Shown piece by piece: positions 8,135 through 16,700 of a stretch of DNA of 64,000 nucleotides; within the stretch, counting starts at the first letter, position 1, and each line of letters opens with the position of its first letter. Source of the DNA: Thermoplasmatota archaeon. Lineage in GTDB: Archaea > Thermoplasmatota > Penumbrarchaeia > Penumbrarchaeales > Penumbrarchaeaceae. A program made the translations under genes and the position numbers. The notes below the pieces were generated by a model. That model was given only the letters and a program-made list of their open reading frames with translations. It searched no databases and was not told the DNA's origin. Where the stretch lies: contig JARVGK010000014.1 of the NCBI GenBank assembly GCA_029762535.1, positions 1-64,000 on the forward strand, read 5' to 3'.

Positions 8135-11100
8135 GAGTCCCTCCTCCTTCGAATATCGCCGGATGTTGCAATGAGAGCTCCCGATATGGACACGATGAAA
8201 GCAGTGAACATGACCGCTCCCGCTATGAACAGAGGGACCGTGAGCGATCGAATGGGATCCATCCCGTCGACGGCGGGGGAGAGGGCCGCCGCCGATATCC
8301 CGACGATCAGGGCCGAGGAAACGGCGGCCGTGAAGGACAGCATGTTCTCAAGGACCAATGCGCTCCCGATCCTCCTCTTTTTGAGTCCCATGCTGTGGAG
8401 GAGATGGATATCGGTGGTCCTCTCCCGGGCCCTGGCGATGGTGAAGGAGGCGGCGGAGATCAATCCCGCGCCGATCCCCACGATGAGGAATTGGTTGAAT
8501 ATGGAGAGGAAACCCAGCTCGTATCTCATGTTCTCCCTGCCTAGATCCAGAGTGGACCGAAGGTCGGGACCGAGCGGCTCAAGCGCCTCCCTCAAGGCGT
8601 CAATGGACCCGCCTGAGGGCGGGTCCTTCACAAGCAGTATCGAGGGCCGGGCGGACCTGGGAAAGTGATGCAGGAGAAGGTCCCTGGACATGACGAACGA
8701 TCCGGTCAGCACCGAGGGTGACAGGACGCCCACGACCACCATGGTCATTTCCTCTCCCTTCTCATCGGTGAGGGAGAATAATGAACCGATGTCCTCGTAG
8801 TATATCCAGGTCAGGGTGTTCTCGTCCACCAGGATCGGGACGCTGCTGCCTTGGTATTCATCGAGACCGGACCATATATCCTCCTCGTCGCTGCCCTCCC
8901 ATCGTATCAGATCGAAGCGCAGGTCATGAGGGATCCCCAGCAGCCGCGGAGGGTAGGGGGCATTGATGTTGGAGCAGGTGCCCCCCTCATCGCCCACGGC
9001 ATAGATCTCCGATGCGTAATATCCCCTTGAACTCAGCTCCGAAATGGAATCGGAGATCGCTTCGCGGTTGGTGACGGAGAGCTCCGCGATGTGGTCATAC
9101 CCGCCGCCGTAGTCCATGGCTTCGGAATCGATACGCGCCTCCAGGCCCGCTCCCACCGAGGAGAGCGAGATGGACACCGCGACGGTCAGGGCAAGGATCG
9201 CCGTGACGAGGGGGGCGAGGCCCGGTCTCCTGCGAAGGTTTGCGGATGCCAGCAGGTATACCGGACCGGGATCCCGGATGACGATGAGCAAAGAGATCAT
9301 CAGGAGGGCTATCCCCGAGGCGGATGCGGCGGAGCCAAATACATAGAGCATGGAAACGGCGAGGTTCGACCCGGCGCTGCCAGTGAGGACCAGCATCGCG
9401 ATGCCCGAAAGGGCGAGTATCCCCCCGGCGGTTGGGATCACGAACCTTACCGGACGGTCATCTCCGATAGAAAGGTCCTCTCCCCTTGCGTTATGATCCG
9501 GAGGCCTTGCGGCCTCCCTCAAGGATATGCCAAGGACGATCGCGCCGGAGAGCAGAGTGCCTGACAGGGCGGAGAAAAGGGCCGTATCGATATCGAGGAC
9601 GGTGGGTATGTCGTATCCCTCCACCGACCCGGACCAGGCGCCGCCTAGCATGAGTCCAAGGAGCAGCGCCAGGAGGTAACCCATGGGGATCCCAAGGCCC
9701 GCTCCCAGGGCTAGGGCGGGGACGGAGTCAAGGACCGCCACGAGGCCAAGCCCCCTTCTTTTCAGCCCGATCGCCCTGGCGTTGGCCCACTCCCCGGCCC
9801 TTTTCAGGTACCTTCCACGCAATATGCCGAGAAGGGTGAGGCATGCCCCGATGATGATGGTCGATCCGAACGTGAGGAACATCAACGGGAATATGGACAG
9901 CGCCCGGTCCGAGCCAAGAGCCATCTCCCTGGCCTTGACGATCCTGCCTCCACCTCCGGTGAGGCCGCTGTGAAGGTCCTCAACTTTCAGGCTCCGATCC
10001 AGAAGGTCCGGCGCATCCTCCTCCGAGGCGTTCACAAGGACCCCCGTGACGGACCCGTAGGGTGTTTGAAAGATATCCCGCGCCTCTATGAAGTTCATGA
10101 TCACGCGGGGGGTAGTCCTGTATCTCTCCCAGTAATCTATGTCCTCATCCGTTATCCTGTTTAGGTCAACATCGAATGACGGGGACCAGTCGGAACAGGA
10201 ATCCCGGTCCGTGATCCCCGCTATCGGAGGCACCAAGACCCGCAGGGGGTAGAGGGTTCCGACATCCAGGATCCCAGTGACCGTCAGGTCTATCTCGGTG
10301 GGGACCAGGTTACCGTAAGGGTCAAGGGTCCTGGCCTTTATAGTGAACTTGTCGCCGGGGCCTATCCCGAGGCGAAAAGCGGTCTCGTTCGATATTATGG
10401 CGCCGCCGACGGGCGGGACATGGACCCCCATCATCGGCACATCCGATCCGATCATGGTGGAGTAAGGTATGGAACCCCCATCGGAATCGATCCCGTCAAC
10501 GAAGTAGGCCAGAACGGGATCGCCGAAGGGTGGGCGGGGGAACATGAAGTCCTCGTTCATGATGAGGGATGCGCCTCCGAGGTCCGTAACGGTGTAACCA
10601 AGGTCCCCGGGGCCGATCGCGTCGTTGAAGGCCACGACGATATCGGGTTCGGTTAGGTCCGATCGACAGAGGAATGTATTGACGATCCCCGGATCGCCCA
10701 TGACATTGGAGAGATGGTCCAGGTCCAATATTATGATGGGAGGGGCCTCTTCCCGTGAATCGGTCCTGAACCTGCCCAGACCGCGGTCCGGGACGACCCT
10801 GGCTATCGGCAGGTCCAGCGTCAGGGACGGCGAGGAGATCCCCGCAATGGTCCTGGGATGCGGCAGCGGCAGCTTCAGTTCGAGGGAGTCCCCGGATGAG
10901 AGGGCGAGCCTATCGGAGGCTTTGAGGTTGATGTAGGCGGATGCGCCAGTGGGGAATTCTCCGTCGGCGCCATCAAGCGGGAGCAGGTCCCGGACCGTGC
11001 CCTTTGCACCTATGACCCTGATCCGGGCCGAGGCGGAGGCGGATCGGGCGGACCCTTCGAGGATGAGGGCGGCGTGGATCCCCCCCTCCGTGAGGCGTTC

Positions 11101-11418
11101 GAGCGCCTCATCGCCGGGGTGGATCGGGTCCGGGTATTCGACGATCATCCCGACATCGGACATGTTCCTCGATACGTTGTCGGAGACCTTTGCCTTCAGG
11201 CCGTCGCCTATGGACAGGGATGCCAGGATGACCGCGATGACTAGGGCGGATGTGAGGGAGATATAAAGGACCCCCTCCCTCCTCCTGAGGGAGGATATCA
11301 GTCCGAGCCGAATATATGCGACCCTCTTATGCGTGATGGCAAGGGCCGATGTGAGAGCGGCCAGTGCCAGGGCCATGATCGCCGCGGATGCCATAAGGGG
11401 GATCCCCTCAGCGGCCAT
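8131..11418 (-). CDS. Large FtsX/MacB/LolCE-type ABC permease
   Basis: 1095 residues and the first gene of the operon. A helix pair at the N terminus precedes a large ectodomain (about 70-540). Four or more helices follow, then a second ectodomain (about 790-960) and three closing helices. This is two MacB_PCD/FtsX units in one chain, as in LolCE- or MacB-type permeases that act as mechanotransmitters on external partners rather than as classical transporters. The cytosolic coupling segment ARARERTTDIHLLHSMGLKK is typical of FtsX permeases. Such proteins need an ATPase, but none is encoded in the visible operon. The start at 11418 has no ribosome site but sits about 26 bases below a TATA box, fitting a leaderless mRNA. 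Confidence 0.85.
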   Translation of the reverse strand: MAAEGIPLMASAAIMALALAALTSALAITHKRVAYIRLGLISSLRRREGVLYISLTSALVIAVILASLSIGDGLKAKVSDNVSRNMSDVGMIVEYPDPIHPGDEALERLTEGGIHAALILEGSARSASASARIRVIGAKGTVRDLLPLDGADGEFPTGASAYINLKASDRLALSSGDSLELKLPLPHPRTIAGISSPSLTLDLPIARVVPDRGLGRFRTDSREEAPPIIILDLDHLSNVMGDPGIVNTFLCRSDLTEPDIVVAFNDAIGPGDLGYTVTDLGGASLIMNEDFMFPRPPFGDPVLAYFVDGIDSDGGSIPYSTMIGSDVPMMGVHVPPVGGAIISNETAFRLGIGPGDKFTIKARTLDPYGNLVPTEIDLTVTGILDVGTLYPLRVLVPPIAGITDRDSCSDWSPSFDVDLNRITDEDIDYWERYRTTPRVIMNFIEARDIFQTPYGSVTGVLVNASEEDAPDLLDRSLKVEDLHSGLTGGGGRIVKAREMALGSDRALSIFPLMFLTFGSTIIIGACLTLLGILRGRYLKRAGEWANARAIGLKRRGLGLVAVLDSVPALALGAGLGIPMGYLLALLLGLMLGGAWSGSVEGYDIPTVLDIDTALFSALSGTLLSGAIVLGISLREAARPPDHNARGEDLSIGDDRPVRFVIPTAGGILALSGIAMLVLTGSAGSNLAVSMLYVFGSAASASGIALLMISLLIVIRDPGPVYLLASANLRRRPGLAPLVTAILALTVAVSISLSSVGAGLEARIDSEAMDYGGGYDHIAELSVTNREAISDSISELSSRGYYASEIYAVGDEGGTCSNINAPYPPRLLGIPHDLRFDLIRWEGSDEEDIWSGLDEYQGSSVPILVDENTLTWIYYEDIGSLFSLTDEKGEEMTMVVVGVLSPSVLTGSFVMSRDLLLHHFPRSARPSILLVKDPPSGGSIDALREALEPLGPDLRSTLDLGRENMRYELGFLSIFNQFLIVGIGAGLISAASFTIARARERTTDIHLLHSMGLKKRRIGSALVLENMLSFTAAVSSALIVGISAAALSPAVDGMDPIRSLTVPLFIAGAVMFTAFIVSISGALIATSGDIRRRRDS

Positions 11419-11440
11419 GGACCGAGAAGATACTGTAATG

Positions 11441-11448
11441 TATTATAG
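11441..11448 (-). promoter_or_regulatory. TATA box of the permease/propeller operon
   Basis: Read on the minus strand the sequence is CTATAATA, centred about 26 bases upstream of the ATG at 11418. That is the expected distance from an archaeal TATA box to a transcript starting at or near the A of the ATG. No ribosome site precedes the ATG, so the first gene is probably translated from a leaderless mRNA. This looks like the only promoter of the eight-gene operon, because all downstream junctions overlap or nearly touch. Confidence 0.55.
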
Positions 11449-12061
11449 ATTGCTGGTACGGTCGAAAGCTCCTGCACGATTTGGTACGAAAATCACAGCA
11501 AGGTTTGGTATACTGATTTGCATACCTCTGCCCAACGATGACGTGAAATTGACGCTCCGTTGGGCTCGGAACATGCCAATGTAATTGGCAGGTTAGGTGA
11601 AATAACATCAGTTATTTTACGACTATTTCGAAGTCCCGTATCAAAAAGATCTTGACGCAAGGGACTTACGAAAAAACCCGACTATAATTTTCATACTATG
11701 ATGTGATATTCTAGCTTATGAGGGTTTTTTATGGTCTTTTCGACCCATTTTACCGATCTTGTCACATCTCTCAATTTTGACCATACCGTTACAACGACTT
11801 TCCATCAGGAAGGACCCATTGAAATATATAGAGACGAGGTAGGACAGGGAGGTCATCCGCGGGGCGTGTCATAATCTTGATAACATCCGGAACAAGGGAT
11901 GAAGCCTATCACTGGGCTGAAGGATCCCGGGAAAGGAAGATGGGCGTGATCATGGCTAAGTTAAGTGCTGATAACGAGTAATTCGATCCCGATCGAGGGC
12001 AACAAGATAAAAGTTTATAAGGAGGAATTTTAAGAAAAAAACGCTAAATAGTAATGTATAT
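11449..12061. other. Gene-free AT-rich spacer
   Basis: About 610 bases between the minus-strand operon promoter and the plus-strand element at 12062 hold no convincing coding sequence. Its left part (11507-11748) is packed with short inverted repeats. The right part holds a TATA-like run near 11823-11830 and one weaker nested stem at 11895-11928 (GGGAT/ATCCC around AGCC/GGCT). No tRNA, rRNA, SRP RNA or RNase P signature is recognisable. Confidence 0.5.
11507..11748. repeat. Array of consecutive inverted repeats, possible structured RNA
   Basis: Seven short stems follow one another. GGTAT/ATACC is at 11507-11511/11522-11526. CCCAACG/CGTTGGG is at 11531-11537/11558-11564. TGCCAAT/ATTGGCA is at 11574-11580/11584-11590 (3-base loop). 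AAATAAC/GTTATTT is at 11600-11606/11611-11617 (4-base loop). AAGTCCC/GGGACTT is at 11631-11637/11661-11667. AAAAAACCC/GGGTTTTTT is at 11671-11679/11722-11730. A bulged ATGGTC/GACCCAT is at 11731-11736/11742-11748. The GGGTTTTTT arm would make a plus-strand terminator-like end. It could be an RNA, operator sites or a decayed mobile element. Confidence 0.4.
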
Positions 12062-12160
12062 ATAGTGGTTATAAATATATTTTCGATTAGTTTCTTATAG
12101 TCCTATTTCATTTAAATAATCCTCTTTTAAAAACGCATGTTTTTAAAAAGGTATAAATAT
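12062..12160 (+). repeat. AT-rich promoter/dyad element, copy 1
   Basis: About 99 bases closely matching 22347-22443. Shared parts are the ATAGTGGTTATA opening, a CGATTARTTTCTTATAGTCC block, the dyad and the following GGTATA TATA box. In both places an ATG lies 31-32 bases after the TATA start. Shared order and spacing point to a conserved promoter and operator rather than random AT-rich sequence. Confidence 0.7.
12125..12148. promoter_or_regulatory. Operator-like dyad, copy 1
   Basis: A perfect 10-base inverted repeat, TTTTAAAAAC and GTTTTTAAAA, separated by GCAT, immediately before the TATA box at about 12152-12159. The same dyad with the same spacer is at 22409-22434. A dimeric regulator bound here would contact the TFB/TBP site. 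The tandem HTH-TPR proteins at 19.4-22.3 kb are the nearest candidates, which is inference. Confidence 0.6.
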
Positions 12161-12183
12161 GGTGGATTAAAATATCATTTCTC

Positions 12184-12261
12184 ATGAACGACAAGCGTGA
12201 GAAAAGAAGTAAAAACCACATCAGAGGGGATATTTTCCCGGCTCTGATATGGCAACTATAG
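12184..12261 (+). CDS. Possible leaderless 25-residue peptide
   Basis: A short frame encoding MNDKREKRSKNHIRGDIFPA and five further residues (LIWQL). It has no ribosome site, but its ATG lies 32 bases below the TATA start of the repeated promoter element, matching the position of the caspase-like gene start at the other copy. It could be a leaderless leader peptide for the secreted gene at 12311, or simply mark the transcript start of that mRNA. Basic N-terminal half, hydrophobic C terminus. No family recognised. Confidence 0.3.
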   Translation: MNDKREKRSKNHIRGDIFPALIWQL

Positions 12262-12310
12262 TATTGATCTAATTGTCTGACATAAATAAAGAAAACAGAG
12301 GTGTGAAAAC

Positions 12311-13630
12311 ATGAAAAACATAGGTAAAACCTTCGGGACAATGTTCGGTTTGATCGTCATTGTATTGATGATCCTCCCCACATTGGTGAGTGCTGCCATA
12401 GTGAATGAACAAAGGATCGGAGGCTATAATCCTGATCCTGGAGGTCCTATATATGCTGATACAGCAGCCATAGATTCGGTTGGAAATGATGTTGTTGCAG
12501 TATTTTCACAGCAAACCCAACAAGGTGGCTTCTATAATGTGTATATAACAAAATCGGTTAACGGAGGAGGAGCTTGGAGTAACCCCGTTAGAGTGTTCAA
12601 TCAAAACGTGGATCAGCTCAACCCTGATGTGGTTCTGGTAGACATTAACGAAAACTTGGTTGCGTTCATTGTTTGGAAGCAAGGAGGATATCTAAAATCG
12701 AAAGCATTGTATTTATCAAATCTATCATGTTGGGAAATCTATAGTCAAGGTCAACAACCAAAAACATTGACAGATGAAGGCGTCTACAATTATCCAAGGA
12801 TCGCGGGTAAGAATTATTATTCGGACGGACATTATGCATATGTCTTCATTGTATGGGAGGCATACGTTTCCAATCAAAGGTATGAGATACAGATGAAAAC
12901 ATGCCTTTGGGAGGAGAATGCAAATCCCAGCATCAGTTGGAGTGATGTGATCATTGTCGCTCGTGATTTCTCAAGTTACAGCTTGAGACATCCGACTATT
13001 GATTTCGATATCGATGTTGTTATCACATACGATTGTATCAATAGGGGCACCAATATCAATGATGTGAAATTCAAACGATATTTCTTTACTTTTTCATCAC
13101 TATATCCGGAATACAACGATCCTTTCGATCTTGGTGTTTCCATTTTTCCCACCCAATATGATTATTATTATCCCGAGATAACCATCAAATTTGCAGATTA
13201 CCGTGTCGTCGTTGTTGGACAAAAGATCGATGATGTGAATTATATCATCGGCCGTTCTTGCGACTTCAGTCTGGCTTGGGATACCGCCATAAATGTCGGG
13301 AACAGCTCGGTAGCTCCTTCTTTAAGAGGGGTCGCTGTCGATTCAACCGTTCCGGATGAGCGGGATGAACCAAAATTCGATGGAGGTATCAAAGCCATGT
13401 GGGCCAACAATTCAAAGATTACAAGTAGAAAGTTGAAGGTTGTATCCGGGTCCTTGACAGCCTTAGGAACGGAAGATACAGATACTTACGGTTACTACGA
13501 TGGTGAATTAACGCATGTGGCAATATCTTTAACATACGTATATGAAGAAACCATCAGAGAGGTCTTTGGACATCATGTATACATGAACTATCCCGGGAGT
13601 GTTATCTATTACACTGAGAATGGAGATTAG
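12311..13630 (+). CDS. Secreted beta-propeller-like (BNR/sialidase-like) protein
   Basis: 439 residues. Signal peptide at 1-28 ending LVSAA. The rest is a run of beta-rich repeats such as YITKSVNGGGAWSNPVRVF and CDFSLAWDTAINVG that recall the Asp-box/BNR blades of sialidase-fold proteins. Catalytic residues are not evident, so an enzyme call is not justified. No C-terminal helix is seen, so it is probably released or held by partners. The ATG has GAGGTG seven bases upstream, so the mRNA has a leader of about 130 bases running back to the dyad promoter. Base composition is clearly AT-richer than the flanking operons, suggesting acquisition. Confidence 0.65.
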   Translation: MKNIGKTFGTMFGLIVIVLMILPTLVSAAIVNEQRIGGYNPDPGGPIYADTAAIDSVGNDVVAVFSQQTQQGGFYNVYITKSVNGGGAWSNPVRVFNQNVDQLNPDVVLVDINENLVAFIVWKQGGYLKSKALYLSNLSCWEIYSQGQQPKTLTDEGVYNYPRIAGKNYYSDGHYAYVFIVWEAYVSNQRYEIQMKTCLWEENANPSISWSDVIIVARDFSSYSLRHPTIDFDIDVVITYDCINRGTNINDVKFKRYFFTFSSLYPEYNDPFDLGVSIFPTQYDYYYPEITIKFADYRVVVVGQKIDDVNYIIGRSCDFSLAWDTAINVGNSSVAPSLRGVAVDSTVPDERDEPKFDGGIKAMWANNSKITSRKLKVVSGSLTALGTEDTDTYGYYDGELTHVAISLTYVYEETIREVFGHHVYMNYPGSVIYYTENGD

Positions 13631-13673
13631 TAAAGATCGTATATGAACATTTGAGGTGTCTTGTAGAAGATAT

Positions 13674-13701
13674 GAAGGTCCCTCGAAACTCGGGGGACTT
13701 C
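13674..13701 (+). terminator. Hairpin between two secreted-protein genes
   Basis: GAAGGTCCC and GGGGGACTTC form a stem with one bulge around a short loop, 44 bases after the stop of the propeller-like gene. There is no T-run behind it, so it may be a 3-prime end or processing hairpin rather than a classical terminator. Confidence 0.35.
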
Positions 13702-13729
13702 ATAACATAGGAAGAAGGAATATGCCAGC

Positions 13730-13737
13730 CATATACC
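13730..13737 (+). promoter_or_regulatory. TATA box of the GLUG/PKD protein gene
   Basis: TATACCCT within CCATATACCC is centred about 28 bases upstream of the ATG at 13762, the distance expected for a leaderless transcript. No good ribosome site precedes that ATG. Confidence 0.4.
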
Positions 13738-13761
13738 CTTTCAACGAAGGAAAGATAAATA

Positions 13762-16700
13762 ATGGAACATATGATGAGTAACATGAGATCGATGATGGCG
13801 GTCAAAATCAGTGTGGTCGCCATCATCCTTTTTTTCTCTTTTTTTAGCATTTACCCTAGTGGGGCCCAAGATAATCCCTACACAAAGGGCAGTGGAACAC
13901 ATATCGATCCCTACGTCATAGAGGATGTGTGGGATCTCCAGAATATGACCGATGACTTGAGCACCCACTACGTTCTCGGCAACGATATCAACGCTTCCGA
14001 TACGATCAACTGGAACTCTGGCGCTGGTTTCTATTCGATAGGAAACGCAAACTCACCTTTTACCGGAAGCCTTGACGGGAGGAACCATACCATAACAGGA
14101 TTGTTCATTCACCGCCCCGGAACAGACCATGTTGGTCTATTCGGGTATACTGGATCTGGGGCTACAGTCGAACGGGTGATCCTTGTGGATCACTTTGTTA
14201 AAGGAAGCAGATATGTAGGCGCGATTGTTGGATGGAACGAAGGAGGTGTTGTCTCGGACTGTGTGGCTTCGGGAACAACAATGGTAGATATTCATTATCT
14301 AGGAGGTGTTGTTGGAATTAATCGAGGGGGCATAATATCAAACTGTTCCTATAAGGGGATAGTAGACGGAAAGGCGAATGGCTTACAATCTATTGTCGGG
14401 GGTATAGTAGGATTAAATGAAAATGGCATAATATCGAACTGCGATATGCAGGGTAATATAACCAGTAGAAATTATGCGGGTGGGATCGTCGGGGATAATG
14501 TCAATGGCATGATCTCCAACTGTTATGTGATGGGGAGTGTGAGGGGGAGTCAGGTTGTGGGTGGAATAATTGGAGCCGATGGGGGTACTGTTGAGCATTG
14601 CCAATCCTCAGCTGATGTTAGAGGATCAAGGAACGTCGGTGGTCTTATCGGATGGAAAAGCGGCATTGTGTCCAATTGTTATTCGACTGGAAATGTTAAT
14701 GCAAGCGACCATGGTGCGGGTGGTCTGATAGGAACTTTGGCTCAAGGTATTGTTTCTGACTGTTGGTCAACGGGACATGTATTATCTGGTCGCTATTATG
14801 TAGGAGGTTTGATCGGAAGCAATTATGGTAGAATATCAAATTGTCATTCCTCAGGTAATGTTGTAGGAACCAAGGAGGTCGGAGGATTGGTGGGTAGGAA
14901 CGAAGGTCGGATATCCAACTGTTATTCGACTGGAAATGTCACTGGTAGAATTTCCATTGTAGGTGTTGCAGTTAGTTCTTTAGGTGGTTTGATCGGTTAC
15001 AACGGTGGCAAGGTGTCCAACTCGCATTACAGCATTGAGAGGGTATCGATAAACGGCGGTGAACATCTCACGATTGGGGGGTTATTCGAAGATCAATACC
15101 TGAACTGGTTATCCAACGACCTTACTTTGGATATAACCGATTACGGATCCTCACTGGCGTTAAATGAGGGATATTATCATATCGATAACATTCAAGGAAT
15201 CAGGGATATGCTGGGATTCGTTGATGATGAAGAATACAATTTCCGCTTTTCTTCTGATATTGATCTATCAAGCGCACCGGGTTTATACCTTCCATATTTT
15301 GGAGCATCGGAATTGGATGGCAACAATCATACTATAACCAACTTAAACCTTGATCTTTCATTTGTTTCGAATGTTGGTATGATCGGTTATAATTATGCTG
15401 GAAAAATAAAAAATATCCAGATGGTCAATATCAATGTGTCAGGTTATGAGAATGTCGGTGGATTGTTGGGTTGTAATCACAACGGTGTTGTATCAAATTG
15501 CTTTGCGTCAGGAACCGTTAACGGTGTAAATGATTATACCGGCGGTCTCGTTGGATTAAGTAGCGGTACGATATCCGGTTCTTCTGCTTTTGGAATTGTT
15601 AAAGGAACCGGATCATCTAAAGGTGGTCTTGTAGGTTCGAATAATGGGAGGATATCAGACTCTAATTTCATTGGAAATGTGACCGGTAATGGCGCTTCGG
15701 GTGGATTGGTTGGTTCTAATAGCGCTATTATCTCCAACTGCTATTCCAAAGGGGATGTGAAAGGTGGAAACAATATGGGCGGATTGGTTGGGTCAAATGG
15801 CGGTAGTGTTTCCAATAGCCATTCTGAAAGTAACGTGATGGGAAGATCACCTGTTGGTGGATTAATGGGTTATAACTCAGGTAATGTTATCTTTTGCTAT
15901 GCATCTGGAGAAGTAACAGGTAAAGATTGTGTTGGTGGGCTTATTGGATCTAACATAGGAAGCGTTACAAAATGTTATGCTACCGGTAATGTAAGGGGAT
16001 CTTGGGTAGTGGGCGGGCTCATAGGTTCTAATGGATTATGTATTGTATCCAACTGCTACTCGACTGGGAAAGTTATCAGGATTTCTGGAAATACTACGAA
16101 CTTCGGCGGATTTGTTGGATTAAATGAGGGACAGATAATCAATTCGTATTCAACGGGTAGGGTTATCTACAATGGTAGTAACGATCCCACGGATAAGGGC
16201 TTTGCAGGAAATATATATGAATATGAAGAATACGAGATGAGAGGGAATTTCTGGGATAACGAGACCAGTCTGCAAACGACCACATCCGGTGAAGCTATCG
16301 GAATGAATACGACCATGATGAAGACGAGGAAGACGTTCACTGATGCTGGTTGGGATCTCAGATTTGTCTGGTGCATGATAGAGAAGGTAACATATCCCTT
16401 TCTCAGGTGGCAGGATACGAAGCGTCCCATTGCAGATGCCGGTCCTGATCTGATCGTTGATGAAGGCACTTTTGTAGAATTTGATGGTAGCGGAAGTTAT
16501 GACGATAGGGGTATAGCGGATTATTTATGGAGTTTTATCGATAACAAATCTGTTACGTTGTATGGAGTCAAACCTGCGTATCAGTTTAACAATCCCGGAA
16601 TTTTCATAATCACATTAAATGTCCAGGATGCAGTAGATACTTGGGGATCTGACACCATGACAGTTACTGTTTTGGACATATCCCCGCCATCAGCGAATGC

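Noticed and set aside
11895-11930. Possible C/D box small RNA (ATGA and CTGA boxes)
   Set aside because: The C box does not match RTGATGA and no second box pair exists at the expected spacing; only a weak nested stem remains.
11941-12002. tRNA-like stretch containing ATTCGATCCC
   Set aside because: It resembles a T-loop, but no acceptor, D or anticodon stem can be folded around it.
11449-12061. Insertion sequence or transposase remnant in the spacer
   Set aside because: Inverted repeats are present, but no transposase-like frame, target duplication or matching terminal ends were found.
12311-13630. Sialidase enzyme
   Set aside because: Only Asp-box-like blades are seen; the arginine triad and nucleophile of sialidases are not recognisable.
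14200-16200. Regular repeats considered as a CRISPR array
   Set aside because: They are in-frame protein repeats (GLUG motif) of uneven length and sequence, not identical direct repeats with unique spacers.
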